DNA of 11,460 nt from an uncultured Clostridiaceae bacterium (GCA_958402495.1 CATXTS010000055.1:1-11460), one strand, 5' to 3'. Counted from the stretch's first letter, positions 1 to 6,693 are shown. Translations and numbers: made by a program. Notes: generated by a model from the sequence alone, not told the origin.

Positions 1-361
1 TTCCAAGCGGTATCATTTCTTCTTGTTTTATCTTTTCCATAACGGTTGCATCATAAGGGGATACAAAATTTTCTAACATTTTAGAAGCACAAGTTGTCTT
101 AATGCCTTTTGTACAAATATTGTCTTTAATTCCAATGGGTATTCCTGCTAAGCTACTTACCTCTTCTCCCGCTTCTCTTTTAGATTGTATTTGCTTAGCT
201 TGCTCTTTTGCTTGCTCGCCTAATATCGTAATAAAACTTTTTACTTGTTCCTCTTTTTCACCTATTCTATCCACATAGCTTTCCACTATTTCTGGTATCG
301 TTATTTCCTTTTTATCTAATTTCTCTTTTAATTCATGTACCGTAAGATTTGTAATTTCCAT
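1..361 (-). CDS. gatA: Glu-tRNA(Gln)/Asp-tRNA(Asn) amidotransferase subunit A, N-terminal part (partial)
   Basis: GatA is the amidase subunit of GatCAB. It releases ammonia from glutamine (or asparagine) for transamidation of mischarged Glu-tRNA(Gln) or Asp-tRNA(Asn) in the cytoplasm. Only the first 120 residues are in the window; the rest lies beyond base 1. Visible are the amphipathic N-terminal helices (MEITNLTVHELKEKL) and the start of the amidase-signature fold, LAGIPIGIKDNI at residues 71-82. Lys79 there matches the first lysine of the Ser-cisSer-Lys catalytic triad; the two serines are outside the window. The ATG at 361 follows a GGGAG ribosome binding site. It lies 33 bases after the gatC stop, which indicates a gatC-gatA operon, presumably continuing to gatB. 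Identification is firm from the motif and from gatC next to it. Confidence 0.95.
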   Translation of the reverse strand, partial: MEITNLTVHELKEKLDKKEITIPEIVESYVDRIGEKEEQVKSFITILGEQAKEQAKQIQSKREAGEEVSSLAGIPIGIKDNICTKGIKTTCASKMLENFVSPYDATVMEKIKQEEMIPLG

Positions 362-394
362 TTTCTCTCCCTTCTTCTTGTCTAATCTTTCTTT

Positions 395-682
395 TTAATC
401 CATTACTTTTGGAATTTTAAACATATTTCTTTCTTTTTCTGGTGCGTTTGCTAATAATGCTTCCCTATCTTCAAATACAATAACTTCATCTTTTCTAAAG
501 ACATTGTCATTGTCATTTACACCGATAGATTCGTCTAATACTTCTATTGGTGCATTGTTTACTACATTAGCAAAATTTAAAATATCTTGTAAATGTAATA
601 AATAGGTATCTATCTCCTCTTCTTTTAAATTTAAATCTGCTAATTGTGCTATATGTAAAATCTCTTCTCTACTCACTTGCAT
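395..682 (-). CDS. gatC: Glu-tRNA(Gln)/Asp-tRNA(Asn) amidotransferase subunit C
   Basis: GatC is the small non-catalytic subunit that wraps around the GatA-GatB interface and stabilises the complex. At 95 residues it has the usual family length. The N-terminal helices (VSREEILHIAQLADLNL, residues 3-19) and the C-terminal signature NAPEKERNMFKIPKVMD (79-95) are typical. The ATG at 682 has an AAGGAG ribosome binding site about 10 bases upstream. The gene is first in a gatC-gatA transcript with its own promoter at 715-743. It is separated by a terminator from the prepilin-like gene upstream. Confidence 0.95.
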   Translation of the reverse strand: MQVSREEILHIAQLADLNLKEEEIDTYLLHLQDILNFANVVNNAPIEVLDESIGVNDNDNVFRKDEVIVFEDREALLANAPEKERNMFKIPKVMD

Positions 683-714
683 GCTACCTCATCTCCTTAT
701 AAACTTTGTGGTTT

Positions 715-743
715 ATTATATCGTTTTTTTAGCTAAATTACAA
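715..743 (-). promoter_or_regulatory. Vegetative-type promoter of gatC-gatA
   Basis: On the minus strand there is a TTGTAA -35 element (738-743), a 17-base spacer and a perfect TATAAT -10 element (715-720). It sits about 35 bases upstream of the gatC start and just past the upstream terminator. Spacing and the perfect -10 support a sigma-A promoter; the -35 matches 4 of 6 consensus bases. Confidence 0.75.
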
Positions 744-756
744 TACTTTCCAAGAA

Positions 757-798
757 AAAAGAAGAATCTAGTTTTTCTAATTCCTAAATTCTTCTTTT
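757..798 (-). terminator. Rho-independent terminator of the 843-1595 gene
   Basis: The 11-base arms AAAAGAAGAAT (757-767) and ATTCTTCTTTT (788-798) are perfectly complementary, with a second small inner pairing (TAG/CTA). On the minus strand the right arm runs into a U-rich tail (TTTTTTCTTG). It lies directly after the prepilin-like gene and before the gatC promoter. If that gene has lost a base at 866-870, its restored frame would stop at 803, immediately before this stem. Confidence 0.75.
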
Positions 799-842
799 GT
801 TATTATTCTACATAATAACAATATATTGTTACACTAAAATTT

Positions 843-1595
843 CTAATAAAAATTTCTGCATTTCCGGGGGTCTCCTTGTCTTACACTGACAGAAACTGTA
901 CCAGTTGTCGGATTATAACCAGATATATTATAATACCCATTATCTTGTCCTAAGTTTCCACCATGTCTACCAGGTTCAGCAGTTACATTACCTAAAGCGA
1001 AATTTTCTACTGTTAGTTTATCATAAATATTAGGTAATGCTGTTTTAACAGCTCCTGCTGCAGTACTAACGGCAACTCTTTTTAAGGTTCCCGCACTTTT
1101 TCCATTATTGAAACCATCATTGTAACCTGCATCATATCCTTTATTATTACCAGTAACTTGAGTACCTTTTACCCATGCTGTTTTTCCTTCTAATATATCG
1201 TTTGCTGTAGCTGTGGCATTTTTAGTTCTTTCTGATACAATTAGTCCTATATTTCCAGCCATCTTTTGTTCAGTATCTGTTTCAAACGTCGGTACGCCTT
1301 CATTGGTGATGGCTGTTGCAATAGCTTTTTTAAATTGTGTTAACTTTATAATCGCTTCATTACCACTAATATCTGAATCTCCGCCTATATTACTAATTTC
1401 ATCATATAATCGATTTAATTGTTCTGCTTCTGCTTGACTAGCTGAAATTATATTTTCCTTTGCCTCTTTAGCTTTGGTAATTAACCCATTATCTCCTATG
1501 GTTACATTAATACTAACACCCGCTAAGATAATTAACACAATAATGGTAACCACTAAGGAAACCATCGTAATACCTTTTTCACTTTTTATTTTCAC
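843..1595 (-). CDS. Prepilin-like protein with phage tail-fibre-like module; possibly frameshifted at its 3' end
   Basis: A 250-residue protein with a class III (type IV prepilin/pseudopilin) signal: short basic leader MKIKSEKG, then ITMVSLVVTIIVLIILAG (residues 9-26). Cleavage is expected after Gly8 by a prepilin peptidase. Mature residue +5 is Ser13 rather than the usual Glu. A charged helix follows to about residue 69. Residues 86-150 (FKKAIATAITNEGVPT ... ATANDILEGKTAWVKG) resemble modules common in phage tail fibres and some Firmicute surface proteins. Next come a Gly/Asn/Tyr-rich linker (152-170) and a beta-rich C-terminus with no recognised family. The start is GTG at 1595 with AAGGA 6 bases upstream; no in-frame ATG precedes the signal. 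A run of five G at 866-870 may hide a frameshift that truncates the C-terminus. The product is probably membrane-anchored or exported; its function is unknown. Confidence 0.75.
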   Translation of the reverse strand: MKIKSEKGITMVSLVVTIIVLIILAGVSINVTIGDNGLITKAKEAKENIISASQAEAEQLNRLYDEISNIGGDSDISGNEAIIKLTQFKKAIATAITNEGVPTFETDTEQKMAGNIGLIVSERTKNATATANDILEGKTAWVKGTQVTGNNKGYDAGYNDGFNNGKSAGTLKRVAVSTAAGAVKTALPNIYDKLTVENFALGNVTAEPGRHGGNLGQDNGYYNISGYNPTTGTVSVSVRQGDPRKCRNFY

Positions 1596-1643
1596 GCAAA
1601 TTCCTTCTTTCTTTATCTTCTGTTCCCCTTTTTTTCTATTCTC

Positions 1644-1672
1644 ATTATAAAATATTTTCTCTATAAAAGCAA
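1644..1672 (-). promoter_or_regulatory. Probable promoter of the 843-1595 prepilin-like gene
   Basis: On the minus strand there is TTGCTT (1667-1672), 17 bases, then a perfect TATAAT (1644-1649), about 48 bases upstream of the GTG start. The -10 and spacing are good; the -35 is weak beyond TTG. The rest of the 1596-1856 gap holds the terminator of the upstream gene and A/T-rich sequence with no other gene seen. Confidence 0.6.
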
Positions 1673-1787
1673 TCCATTTAGAAGCAAAAGAGACATATTT
1701 TTAAGAGGGAACATGTCTATATATCTTTATTCTACTATGAAAAATCCTAACTTTATTTTTAAAAAATATCATTTTTTAGCCCAAAAA

Positions 1788-1828
1788 CATTTTAAAAGAG
1801 ATAAAGAAAAAACTTTATCTCTAAAATG
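1788..1828 (-). terminator. Rho-independent terminator of the coiled-coil prepilin-like gene
   Basis: AGAGATAAAG (1797-1806) and CTTTATCTCT (1813-1822) form a 10-base stem around a six-base loop. An outer pairing CATTTT/AAAATG (1788-1793 with 1823-1828) extends it across a three-base bulge. On the minus strand the stem is followed by TTTAAAATGTTTTT. It lies about 30 bases after the stop of the 1857-2960 gene. Confidence 0.75.
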
Positions 1829-1856
1829 TATCTCATAAAATATCCCACTTATTTTT

Positions 1857-2960
1857 TTATTTCATTATCAAATTAGTCACCGTTCCTTTAGAAAATAGTG
1901 AAGAATTAATACGTACGGTAATGTTTGAATACCCTGTAATATTTACGCAAATATGGTTAACTTCATAACCACCTTGTGAAAATAAAGTAGTACCATCTCC
2001 TATAACCACTAAAGTAGCACTAGAGTTACCATTACTTGTAAATTTATCAACAGTCAATGTTGAACAATGGATATCAGAAAATGTCATATAAGTGGTACCA
2101 CCATTTGCCTGCCAGACATATTCAGGTATAGTAATTCCATTACTTGCTTGATAGCCATTATTATAGGCGTTGTTGACATCTGCTCCATTTCCTGTTATTT
2201 TCTGTCCATTTACCCAGGCTGTTACACCACTACTTAGGTTATTAGCATTTGCTGTTGCCTGTGTCTGACTTGCTAAACTATTAGCTGTAATTTTTCCTGT
2301 ACCATTATGATAACCTGCTGGAATGGTATAGGTTTGTCCACAATTTAAACTACTACTAATTGCTCCATGATTTGTCATGGTTCCTGTTAATAGTTTTCCG
2401 CCACTATAGGCTTTATAGCCAGCTAGGATTTTGTCTGCTGTTGCATTGGTTTGGGCTAGTAAAGAATTTATAGTATTTAATTGATTTTGTAAATCTTGTA
2501 TTTTAGCTTCTTTTTCACTTACCAGCTTTTTCAATTCTGCTATTTCTATATCTTTAGAAGCAATCTGTGCTTTTAAATCTACTATTTCTTTTTGTAGATT
2601 GGCAATTTGTGTATGTAAATCTTCTATTTGTTTCTTTAACTCTGTATTCTCAGTTTGCAAGCTAGCTATTTGTTTTTGTAATTCTTCCACTTGCTTTTGT
2701 AGTAAAGCTATAATTTCGTCCTTTTTGGTGGACTCTTCATCTTCTGATAGTTCACCTCCTGTTTCTAATTCAAAATATAGCTGATTTAGCTGCATAGCCT
2801 CCGCCTCTCCTGCTAAAATTATATTTTGTTTAGCCTGTTTGGCTTTTGTAAGAATGCCATCTTCTCCTATGGTTACTTGCATACTAATACCTGCCAAGAT
2901 AATTAATACAATAATCGTTACCACTAATGCTACCATGGTTATTCCTTTTTCTTTTTTCAT
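1857..2960 (-). CDS. Prepilin-like protein with long coiled coil and phage tail-fibre-like modules
   Basis: A 367-residue protein from the ATG at 2960. It has a leader MKKEKG and an ITMVALVVTIIVLIILAG anchor helix, a class III prepilin signal whose mature +5 residue is Ala instead of Glu. The first 60 residues are clearly paralogous to the 843-1595 product (TKAKQAKQNI ... EAEAMQLNQLY). An uninterrupted heptad coiled coil rich in Gln, Lys and Leu spans about residues 80-160, counted from this ATG. Two tail-fibre-like modules follow (ATADKILAGYKAYSGGKLLTG and ATANANNLSSGVTAWVNG), separated by an IPAGYHNGTGKITANSL element typical of such fibres. A beta-rich C-terminus of about 95 residues matches nothing I know. 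An upstream in-frame GTG at 2969 would add three residues, but it lies inside the AGAAGGTG ribosome binding site, so the ATG is preferred. A stalked, membrane-anchored surface protein is the inference; no pilus assembly genes are in view. Confidence 0.75.
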   Translation of the reverse strand: MKKEKGITMVALVVTIIVLIILAGISMQVTIGEDGILTKAKQAKQNIILAGEAEAMQLNQLYFELETGGELSEDEESTKKDEIIALLQKQVEELQKQIASLQTENTELKKQIEDLHTQIANLQKEIVDLKAQIASKDIEIAELKKLVSEKEAKIQDLQNQLNTINSLLAQTNATADKILAGYKAYSGGKLLTGTMTNHGAISSSLNCGQTYTIPAGYHNGTGKITANSLASQTQATANANNLSSGVTAWVNGQKITGNGADVNNAYNNGYQASNGITIPEYVWQANGGTTYMTFSDIHCSTLTVDKFTSNGNSSATLVVIGDGTTLFSQGGYEVNHICVNITGYSNITVRINSSLFSKGTVTNLIMK

Positions 2961-3040
2961 AGAAGACACCTTCTTTCTTGCTCTCTTTTATTATCTATAC
3001 TACTAAAATAGCCCATATCACCTATTTTGTTCTTACTTTT

Positions 3041-3069
3041 ATTCTCGTTTTTTTCTTGCCTATTTTCAA
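3041..3069 (-). promoter_or_regulatory. Weak candidate promoter for the coiled-coil prepilin-like gene
   Basis: TTGAAA (3064-3069), a 17-base spacer and GAGAAT (3041-3046) on the minus strand. The -35 matches 5 of 6 and the -10 only 4 of 6 consensus bases. It is the best candidate in the gap upstream of the gene, but other A/T-rich hexamers such as TATAGA near 2996 cannot be excluded. Confidence 0.3.
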
Positions 3070-3130
3070 TTAATTTTATGTCATCTAATGAAATATAGCT
3101 TTATCCTCCTTCTTTTCTATTCTAAAAAAG

Positions 3131-3167
3131 AAAAGAAGGATATTCTTTTTTAGATTATCCTTCTTCT
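3131..3167 (-). terminator. uvrC terminator overlapping the stop codon
   Basis: Read on the minus strand, AGAAGGATA (3156-3164, overlapping the uvrC TAA) pairs with TATCCTTCT (3134-3142), extendable by about three weaker pairs. It is followed by TTTTCTTTTTT. The same downstream arm can instead pair with a 12-base complement at 3107-3118. That second hairpin forms only after the U tract, so the first is the likely terminator. Confidence 0.65.
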
Positions 3168-4948
3168 AATTTTTCTTTAATCTTTTTAGCTAAATCCTCT
3201 GTGATACCTTTTATCTGTGTTAATTGCTCAATTGGTATTTCTTTTATAGCCTCTATACTTCCAAATTTTTGTAATAATTGTTTCTTTTTAGCAGGTCCTA
3301 TGCCTTCTACTTCATCTAATACTGATTTCGTAACACTTGCATTTCTTAATTTTTTATGATAACCAATAGCAGTATCATGTACACTATCTTGAAATAAAGT
3401 AATTAAATTCATTGCTTCTTGTGATAATTCTAGTTCTTGTCTTTGTTCATTCATCAAAGCTCTCGTTTGATGTTTATCATTTTTTACCATACCAAAGATA
3501 GGTATTTCTAACTGATAACTATCTACTGCTTCTCTTGCCGCTCTAATTTGGGTAATACCACCATCTACAAATAACACATCTGGCAACTTACCGAAGCCTC
3601 CATTTTCATTCTCAATAGAATGTTTTAATCTTCTTGTAATTACCTCATGCATACACTTGGGGTCATCTTGTCCTTCTACTGTTTTAATACGAAATCTTCT
3701 AGCTTGATTTTTCTTAATAATACCATCTTGTAATACACACATACCAGCTACCATATAAGTACCAGAGATATTAGAAATATCATAACATTCAATCTTTCTT
3801 GGTAATTTGTCTAGTTTTAAAACTTCTTTTAATTCATTTAATACATTGTACTTATCCTTAGCTTTATTTTCTAATGTAATTTGTGCATTATTCTCCGCCA
3901 TTTCAACTAGACGCAGTTTTTCTCCTTTTTGTGGAGACTTAATTTCTACTTTTCTTTGTGCTACTGTCGTTAGCCATTCTTCTATTAATGCTTTATCTTC
4001 TATTTCTTCCCTTACCATCACTTTATTAGGTAAAATACTCTTGCCCACATAATATTGTTTAATAAATTCCGATAAAATATGGTTATTTTCTTCGTCCACT
4101 AAATCACGGAAAAAGTAATGTTCCCTGCCTATCATTTTACTTCTTCTTACAAAGAAAATTTCTATACATACTTCTATCTCATTTTTGGCAATTCCAATGA
4201 CATCGATATCATTTTCATTTAAATTCGATACCTTTTGTTTAGCAGAAATTCTTTCAATGGCTATCTTCTTATCCCTTAAATATGCTGCTTTTTCATATTG
4301 CATGTTATTGGCAGCTTCCTCCATTTGCGCTTCTATCTGTTTACAAAGTGCCTCTGTTTTACCTTCTAAAATAGAAATAATTTGATGAATTTGCTCTCTA
4401 TATTCTTCTTTAGAAATATACCCCATACAAGGAGCAAAACATTTTTTAATGTGATAATTTAAACATGGTCTATCTTTATATTTAAAACTCTTGCATTGTC
4501 TAATTTTAAATTTTTCTTTTATAAAATCTACCATCTCTTTTGCAGCACCCGCATTCGCATAAGGTCCAAAATATTTTGCACCATCATTTAAAAGCCTTCT
4601 TGTTATATATACATTGGGGAAATCATCTTTTACATTTACTTTAATATAGGGATATGTCTTATCATCTTTTAGAAGTACATTAAATTTAGGACTATTTTTC
4701 TTAATTAAATTACACTCTAAAATTAAAGCTTCAGCTTCATTATCTACCACAATATATTCAAAATGGTCTACTAAAGCAACCATGTTTTCTATTCTTTTGG
4801 TTTTATTATTTTTACGAAAATACTGTCTTACACGATTCTTTAAAGAAATAGCTTTTCCTACATAAATAATATTATCGTCTTTATCATGCATAATATATAC
4901 GCCAGGTTTATCTGGTAATTTTTTTAATTCTGCCTCTATATCAAACAT
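3155..4948 (-). CDS. uvrC: Excinuclease ABC subunit C
   Basis: UvrC makes the dual incisions flanking a lesion in nucleotide excision repair after UvrA and UvrB have loaded. At 597 residues it has the normal length. Domains in order: a GIY-YIG nuclease (about 11-95: PGVY, IIYVGKA at 27-33, and catalytic Glu in LILE at 75-78); a four-cysteine region (Cys152, 162, 170, 174), the position where UvrC proteins have been reported to hold an iron-sulfur cluster; a UvrB-binding UVR helix pair (about 200-235); an RNase H-like endonuclease (about 385-535) with Asp390 in YDISN, Asp462 in VDGG and the DSVH motif at 521-524; and tandem helix-hairpin-helix DNA binding (547-597). The ATG at 4948 follows GAAGGAG. 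The gene appears monocistronic, with its own promoter and terminator. Confidence 0.97.
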   Translation of the reverse strand: MFDIEAELKKLPDKPGVYIMHDKDDNIIYVGKAISLKNRVRQYFRKNNKTKRIENMVALVDHFEYIVVDNEAEALILECNLIKKNSPKFNVLLKDDKTYPYIKVNVKDDFPNVYITRRLLNDGAKYFGPYANAGAAKEMVDFIKEKFKIRQCKSFKYKDRPCLNYHIKKCFAPCMGYISKEEYREQIHQIISILEGKTEALCKQIEAQMEEAANNMQYEKAAYLRDKKIAIERISAKQKVSNLNENDIDVIGIAKNEIEVCIEIFFVRRSKMIGREHYFFRDLVDEENNHILSEFIKQYYVGKSILPNKVMVREEIEDKALIEEWLTTVAQRKVEIKSPQKGEKLRLVEMAENNAQITLENKAKDKYNVLNELKEVLKLDKLPRKIECYDISNISGTYMVAGMCVLQDGIIKKNQARRFRIKTVEGQDDPKCMHEVITRRLKHSIENENGGFGKLPDVLFVDGGITQIRAAREAVDSYQLEIPIFGMVKNDKHQTRALMNEQRQELELSQEAMNLITLFQDSVHDTAIGYHKKLRNASVTKSVLDEVEGIGPAKKKQLLQKFGSIEAIKEIPIEQLTQIKGITEDLAKKIKEKLEEG

Positions 4949-4969
4949 ATTTTTTCTCCTTCATTTTCT

Positions 4970-4998
4970 ATTATGCCATAAATTTGTATGGTTGTAAA
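4970..4998 (-). promoter_or_regulatory. Promoter of uvrC
   Basis: TTTACA (4993-4998), a 17-base spacer and CATAAT (4970-4975) on the minus strand. Each hexamer matches 5 of 6 consensus bases, and the -10 lies about 20 bases upstream of the uvrC ATG. No LexA/DinR-type box was evident next to it, but I could not search systematically. Confidence 0.7.
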
Positions 4999-5043
4999 GT
5001 TACTTTGTTCGTCTTTAAAAGGCAATAAACAGATATAAACGTA

Positions 5044-5074
5044 AGAAAAGTAATAGTTTTTCTATTACTTTTCT
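5044..5074 (-). terminator. Terminator after bofA
   Basis: A perfect 13-base stem, AGAAAAGTAATAG (5044-5056) and CTATTACTTTTCT (5062-5074), with a five-base loop. It lies 6 bases past the bofA stop and upstream of the uvrC promoter. The tail on the minus strand (TACGTTTAT) is a poor U tract, so termination may rely on the U-rich right arm. Confidence 0.65.
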
Positions 5075-5080
5075 CGTAAA

Positions 5081-5341
5081 CTATAAAAATAATTTTAAAA
5101 TAACCAATAGTATAGCGCCAGGTATTCCTAAAAGACCTACTAGTATCGCTGTTACTACATTTAGCCCAATGTGGAAGGAAAACATCTGGCCAATTAAGTT
5201 AATGATAAAAATAAGCAGTCCTCCTAAGATAGAATTTCCTATTAGTTTTAAAATGCTTTTTAGGGGTAATATAAAAATTCTTCCAAAAAGAAATAAAAAT
5301 ATTATACAAGCTAAATAAATAATTATGGTATTGGCATCCAA
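5081..5341 (-). CDS. bofA: BofA-family inhibitor of pro-sigma-K processing
   Basis: In Bacillus subtilis, BofA sits in the outer forespore membrane and, with SpoIVFA, holds the intramembrane protease SpoIVFB inactive until the sigma-K checkpoint is released. This 86-residue protein has the family length, two to three membrane segments (about 5-25, 36-53, 62-85) and the conserved PLK at 26-28. Asn48, Asn61 and Thr64 fall at the same positions as the B. subtilis residues reported to be needed for SpoIVFB inhibition. The start is TTG at 5341: an in-frame TGA lies two codons upstream, the only internal Met is residue 53, and AAGGTG sits 7 bases upstream of the TTG. The gene lies 67 bases downstream of the yaaL-type gene, the same order as in B. 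subtilis. Whether this organism has spoIVFB cannot be seen here. Confidence 0.88.
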   Translation of the reverse strand: MDANTIIIYLACIIFLFLFGRIFILPLKSILKLIGNSILGGLLIFIINLIGQMFSFHIGLNVVTAILVGLLGIPGAILLVILKLFL

Positions 5342-5408
5342 CTTTCATCACCTTTTCCTTTTTTCTATTATCATAGTATGAAAGTGGTTGGACAAATATG
5401 CTTATTTG

Positions 5409-5684
5409 TTACATAGCTTCTCTAAAACGCATTTCTATTTGGTCAATCATATCTAGTACAATGCCTTGTTTCTTTGCTTTTTTAATTAAATAGTCAATTT
5501 TAGCACGACTGGCTTTGATTTGGTAAGTATAATAATCAATTAAATCTCCTTCTGCATATTCAAAATTTTTATTAGCTTCTTCTAATTCTTCTTTTGTTTT
5601 TAGAATACTCATGATTAATTCTGTCTGTTTTTCTTGCTGGGTTCTTTCTATAATAGGATTTTCTTTTATATATTCTTCATGCAT
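5409..5684 (-). CDS. YaaL-like (DUF2508 family) small helical protein
   Basis: A 91-residue, highly charged, all-helical cytoplasmic protein with no signal or membrane segment. Its central part (LKTKEELEEANKNFEYAE, then LIDYYTYQIKASRAKIDYLI, then KKAKKQGI) follows the DUF2508/YaaL pattern of two helices ending in a basic AKKxGI segment. That family has no established function. Its position directly upstream of bofA matches B. subtilis yaaL-bofA and strengthens the assignment. The ATG at 5684 has an AGGAG ribosome binding site 8 bases upstream. An inverted repeat and possible -10 element lie just upstream at 5701-5723. Confidence 0.75.
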   Translation of the reverse strand: MHEEYIKENPIIERTQQEKQTELIMSILKTKEELEEANKNFEYAEGDLIDYYTYQIKASRAKIDYLIKKAKKQGIVLDMIDQIEMRFREAM

Positions 5685-5700
5685 AGTCTATTCTCCTCTT

Positions 5701-5723
5701 TACTGTATTTTACTTACAGTATA
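5701..5723 (-). promoter_or_regulatory. Inverted repeat overlapping a possible -10 element upstream of the yaaL-type gene
   Basis: TACTGTA, seven bases, TACAGTA form a perfect 7+7 inverted repeat (5701-5721). On the minus strand a TATACT hexamer (5718-5723) overlaps its upstream edge; no convincing -35 was found 16-18 bases further up. The arrangement looks like an operator over a promoter, or a short hairpin in the 5' leader. It is a site-level inference without a known regulator. Confidence 0.4.
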
Positions 5724-5778
5724 TTCCTATTTTTGAAAATTATTCTTCCTTTTTGCTTTTTATATTAGAATGAAGCAT

Positions 5779-6693
5779 TTATTTTTTTAGTGTTTGCATT
5801 TTTACTTGTATTTGTTTCATAGCTAGTAACATTTCTTCTTGCACTGCCTGATGACCAATAGCATAATAAATGATGATACCTATACTTTGAATGACAAATA
5901 AGTTTAAAATATTAGAAGTCAATAAATTATTAGTTGCTTCTACTACACCTAGTTCTTGTTTTTCTTCTTGTTTATAATGTTTTTGTGATTCAAAGAAGGT
6001 AATTAGTTCTGGTAGGCTTGTAATGAATCCTAAGGCAATTCCTAATACAAATTCTGGAATAAAGAAAACTTGTGCTAAATTTTCTAACACGATGCTTAAC
6101 TGGTTACCTATTATATATAATGCCACACTAGTTACTAATAAATATAAACTATATCTTATTACTAGATTTGTTTTACCCTTTACCCATCTGCTTTCTTCTT
6201 TAATTTCTTCATCTATTTGTGCATCTTCTTTTTTTAAATATAATTTATGCGCATTTCCATTGATATAATAAAATAAGAAAAATAACATCACGAAGACTGG
6301 TACTAATAACATGGTAAAGTCTATATGAAATAATAGCATTACCCCTGGTATAGCAATGGTTAAAGCTACCATGACTAAATCTGTTTGTATAGCTCTATTT
6401 TTCATAACCTTTTGGTTTTTATTTAAAATTATAGAGAATAGATATTGCACCGTATTGATAATATTAGAACTTAAGATATTATAAATACTAGTTCCTAATA
6501 AACCTGCAAATGCAGAAAAAGAAACAGTGAGTAGTTCTGGTATAGAGGTAGCAATTCCAGCAATATTTCCTACTGCTTTTGGAGACAAATTAAGTCCCTC
6601 TGCTAACTTTCTTAAGAGTTTAACTAACACATATTTGGCTATTACAACAATTAATAGAGCATATAGTATAAATTTAACAATTTCAAATCCCAT
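5779..6693 (-). CDS. CaCA-superfamily sodium/calcium-type cation exchanger
   Basis: A predicted 304-residue integral membrane antiporter of the Ca2+/cation antiporter family, expected to exchange Ca2+ for Na+ or H+ across the cytoplasmic membrane. The two inverted alpha-repeats are clear: alpha-1 at about 42-80 (GIATSIPELL with Glu53; SSNIIN) and alpha-2 at about 218-265 (GFITSLPELI with Glu229; LTSNILN). Both Glu residues and the SN motifs that line the ion site in this family are present. About nine to ten hydrophobic segments are separated by a charged central loop (150-178), as usual. The start is ATG at 6693 because GGAGGAG lies just upstream; the frame extends 26 codons further to 6771 but without a ribosome binding site there, and it would run through the promoter. 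The ion specificity cannot be read from sequence. No clear terminator follows, so read-through into the yaaL-type gene is possible. Confidence 0.85.
   Translation of the reverse strand: MGFEIVKFILYALLIVVIAKYVLVKLLRKLAEGLNLSPKAVGNIAGIATSIPELLTVSFSAFAGLLGTSIYNILSSNIINTVQYLFSIILNKNQKVMKNRAIQTDLVMVALTIAIPGVMLLFHIDFTMLLVPVFVMLFFLFYYINGNAHKLYLKKEDAQIDEEIKEESRWVKGKTNLVIRYSLYLLVTSVALYIIGNQLSIVLENLAQVFFIPEFVLGIALGFITSLPELITFFESQKHYKQEEKQELGVVEATNNLLTSNILNLFVIQSIGIIIYYAIGHQAVQEEMLLAMKQIQVKMQTLKK

Noticed and set aside
1213..1437. Hydrophobic plus-strand open frame
   Set aside because: Antisense shadow of the small prepilin-like gene; no initiation signals.
2599..2784. Cys/Ser-rich plus-strand open frame opposite the coiled coil
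   Set aside because: Antisense shadow of Gln/Lys/Leu heptad codons, with no ribosome binding site or promoter.
843..2960. Prophage remnant because of tail-fibre-like modules
   Set aside because: No other phage genes, integrase or attachment sites; both genes have pilin-type anchors and lie between housekeeping genes.
3080..3113. Strong AAGGAGG on the minus strand downstream of uvrC as the start of a small gene
   Set aside because: No start codon follows at usable distance; the nearest ATG, about 20 bases on, is followed by a stop after one codon.
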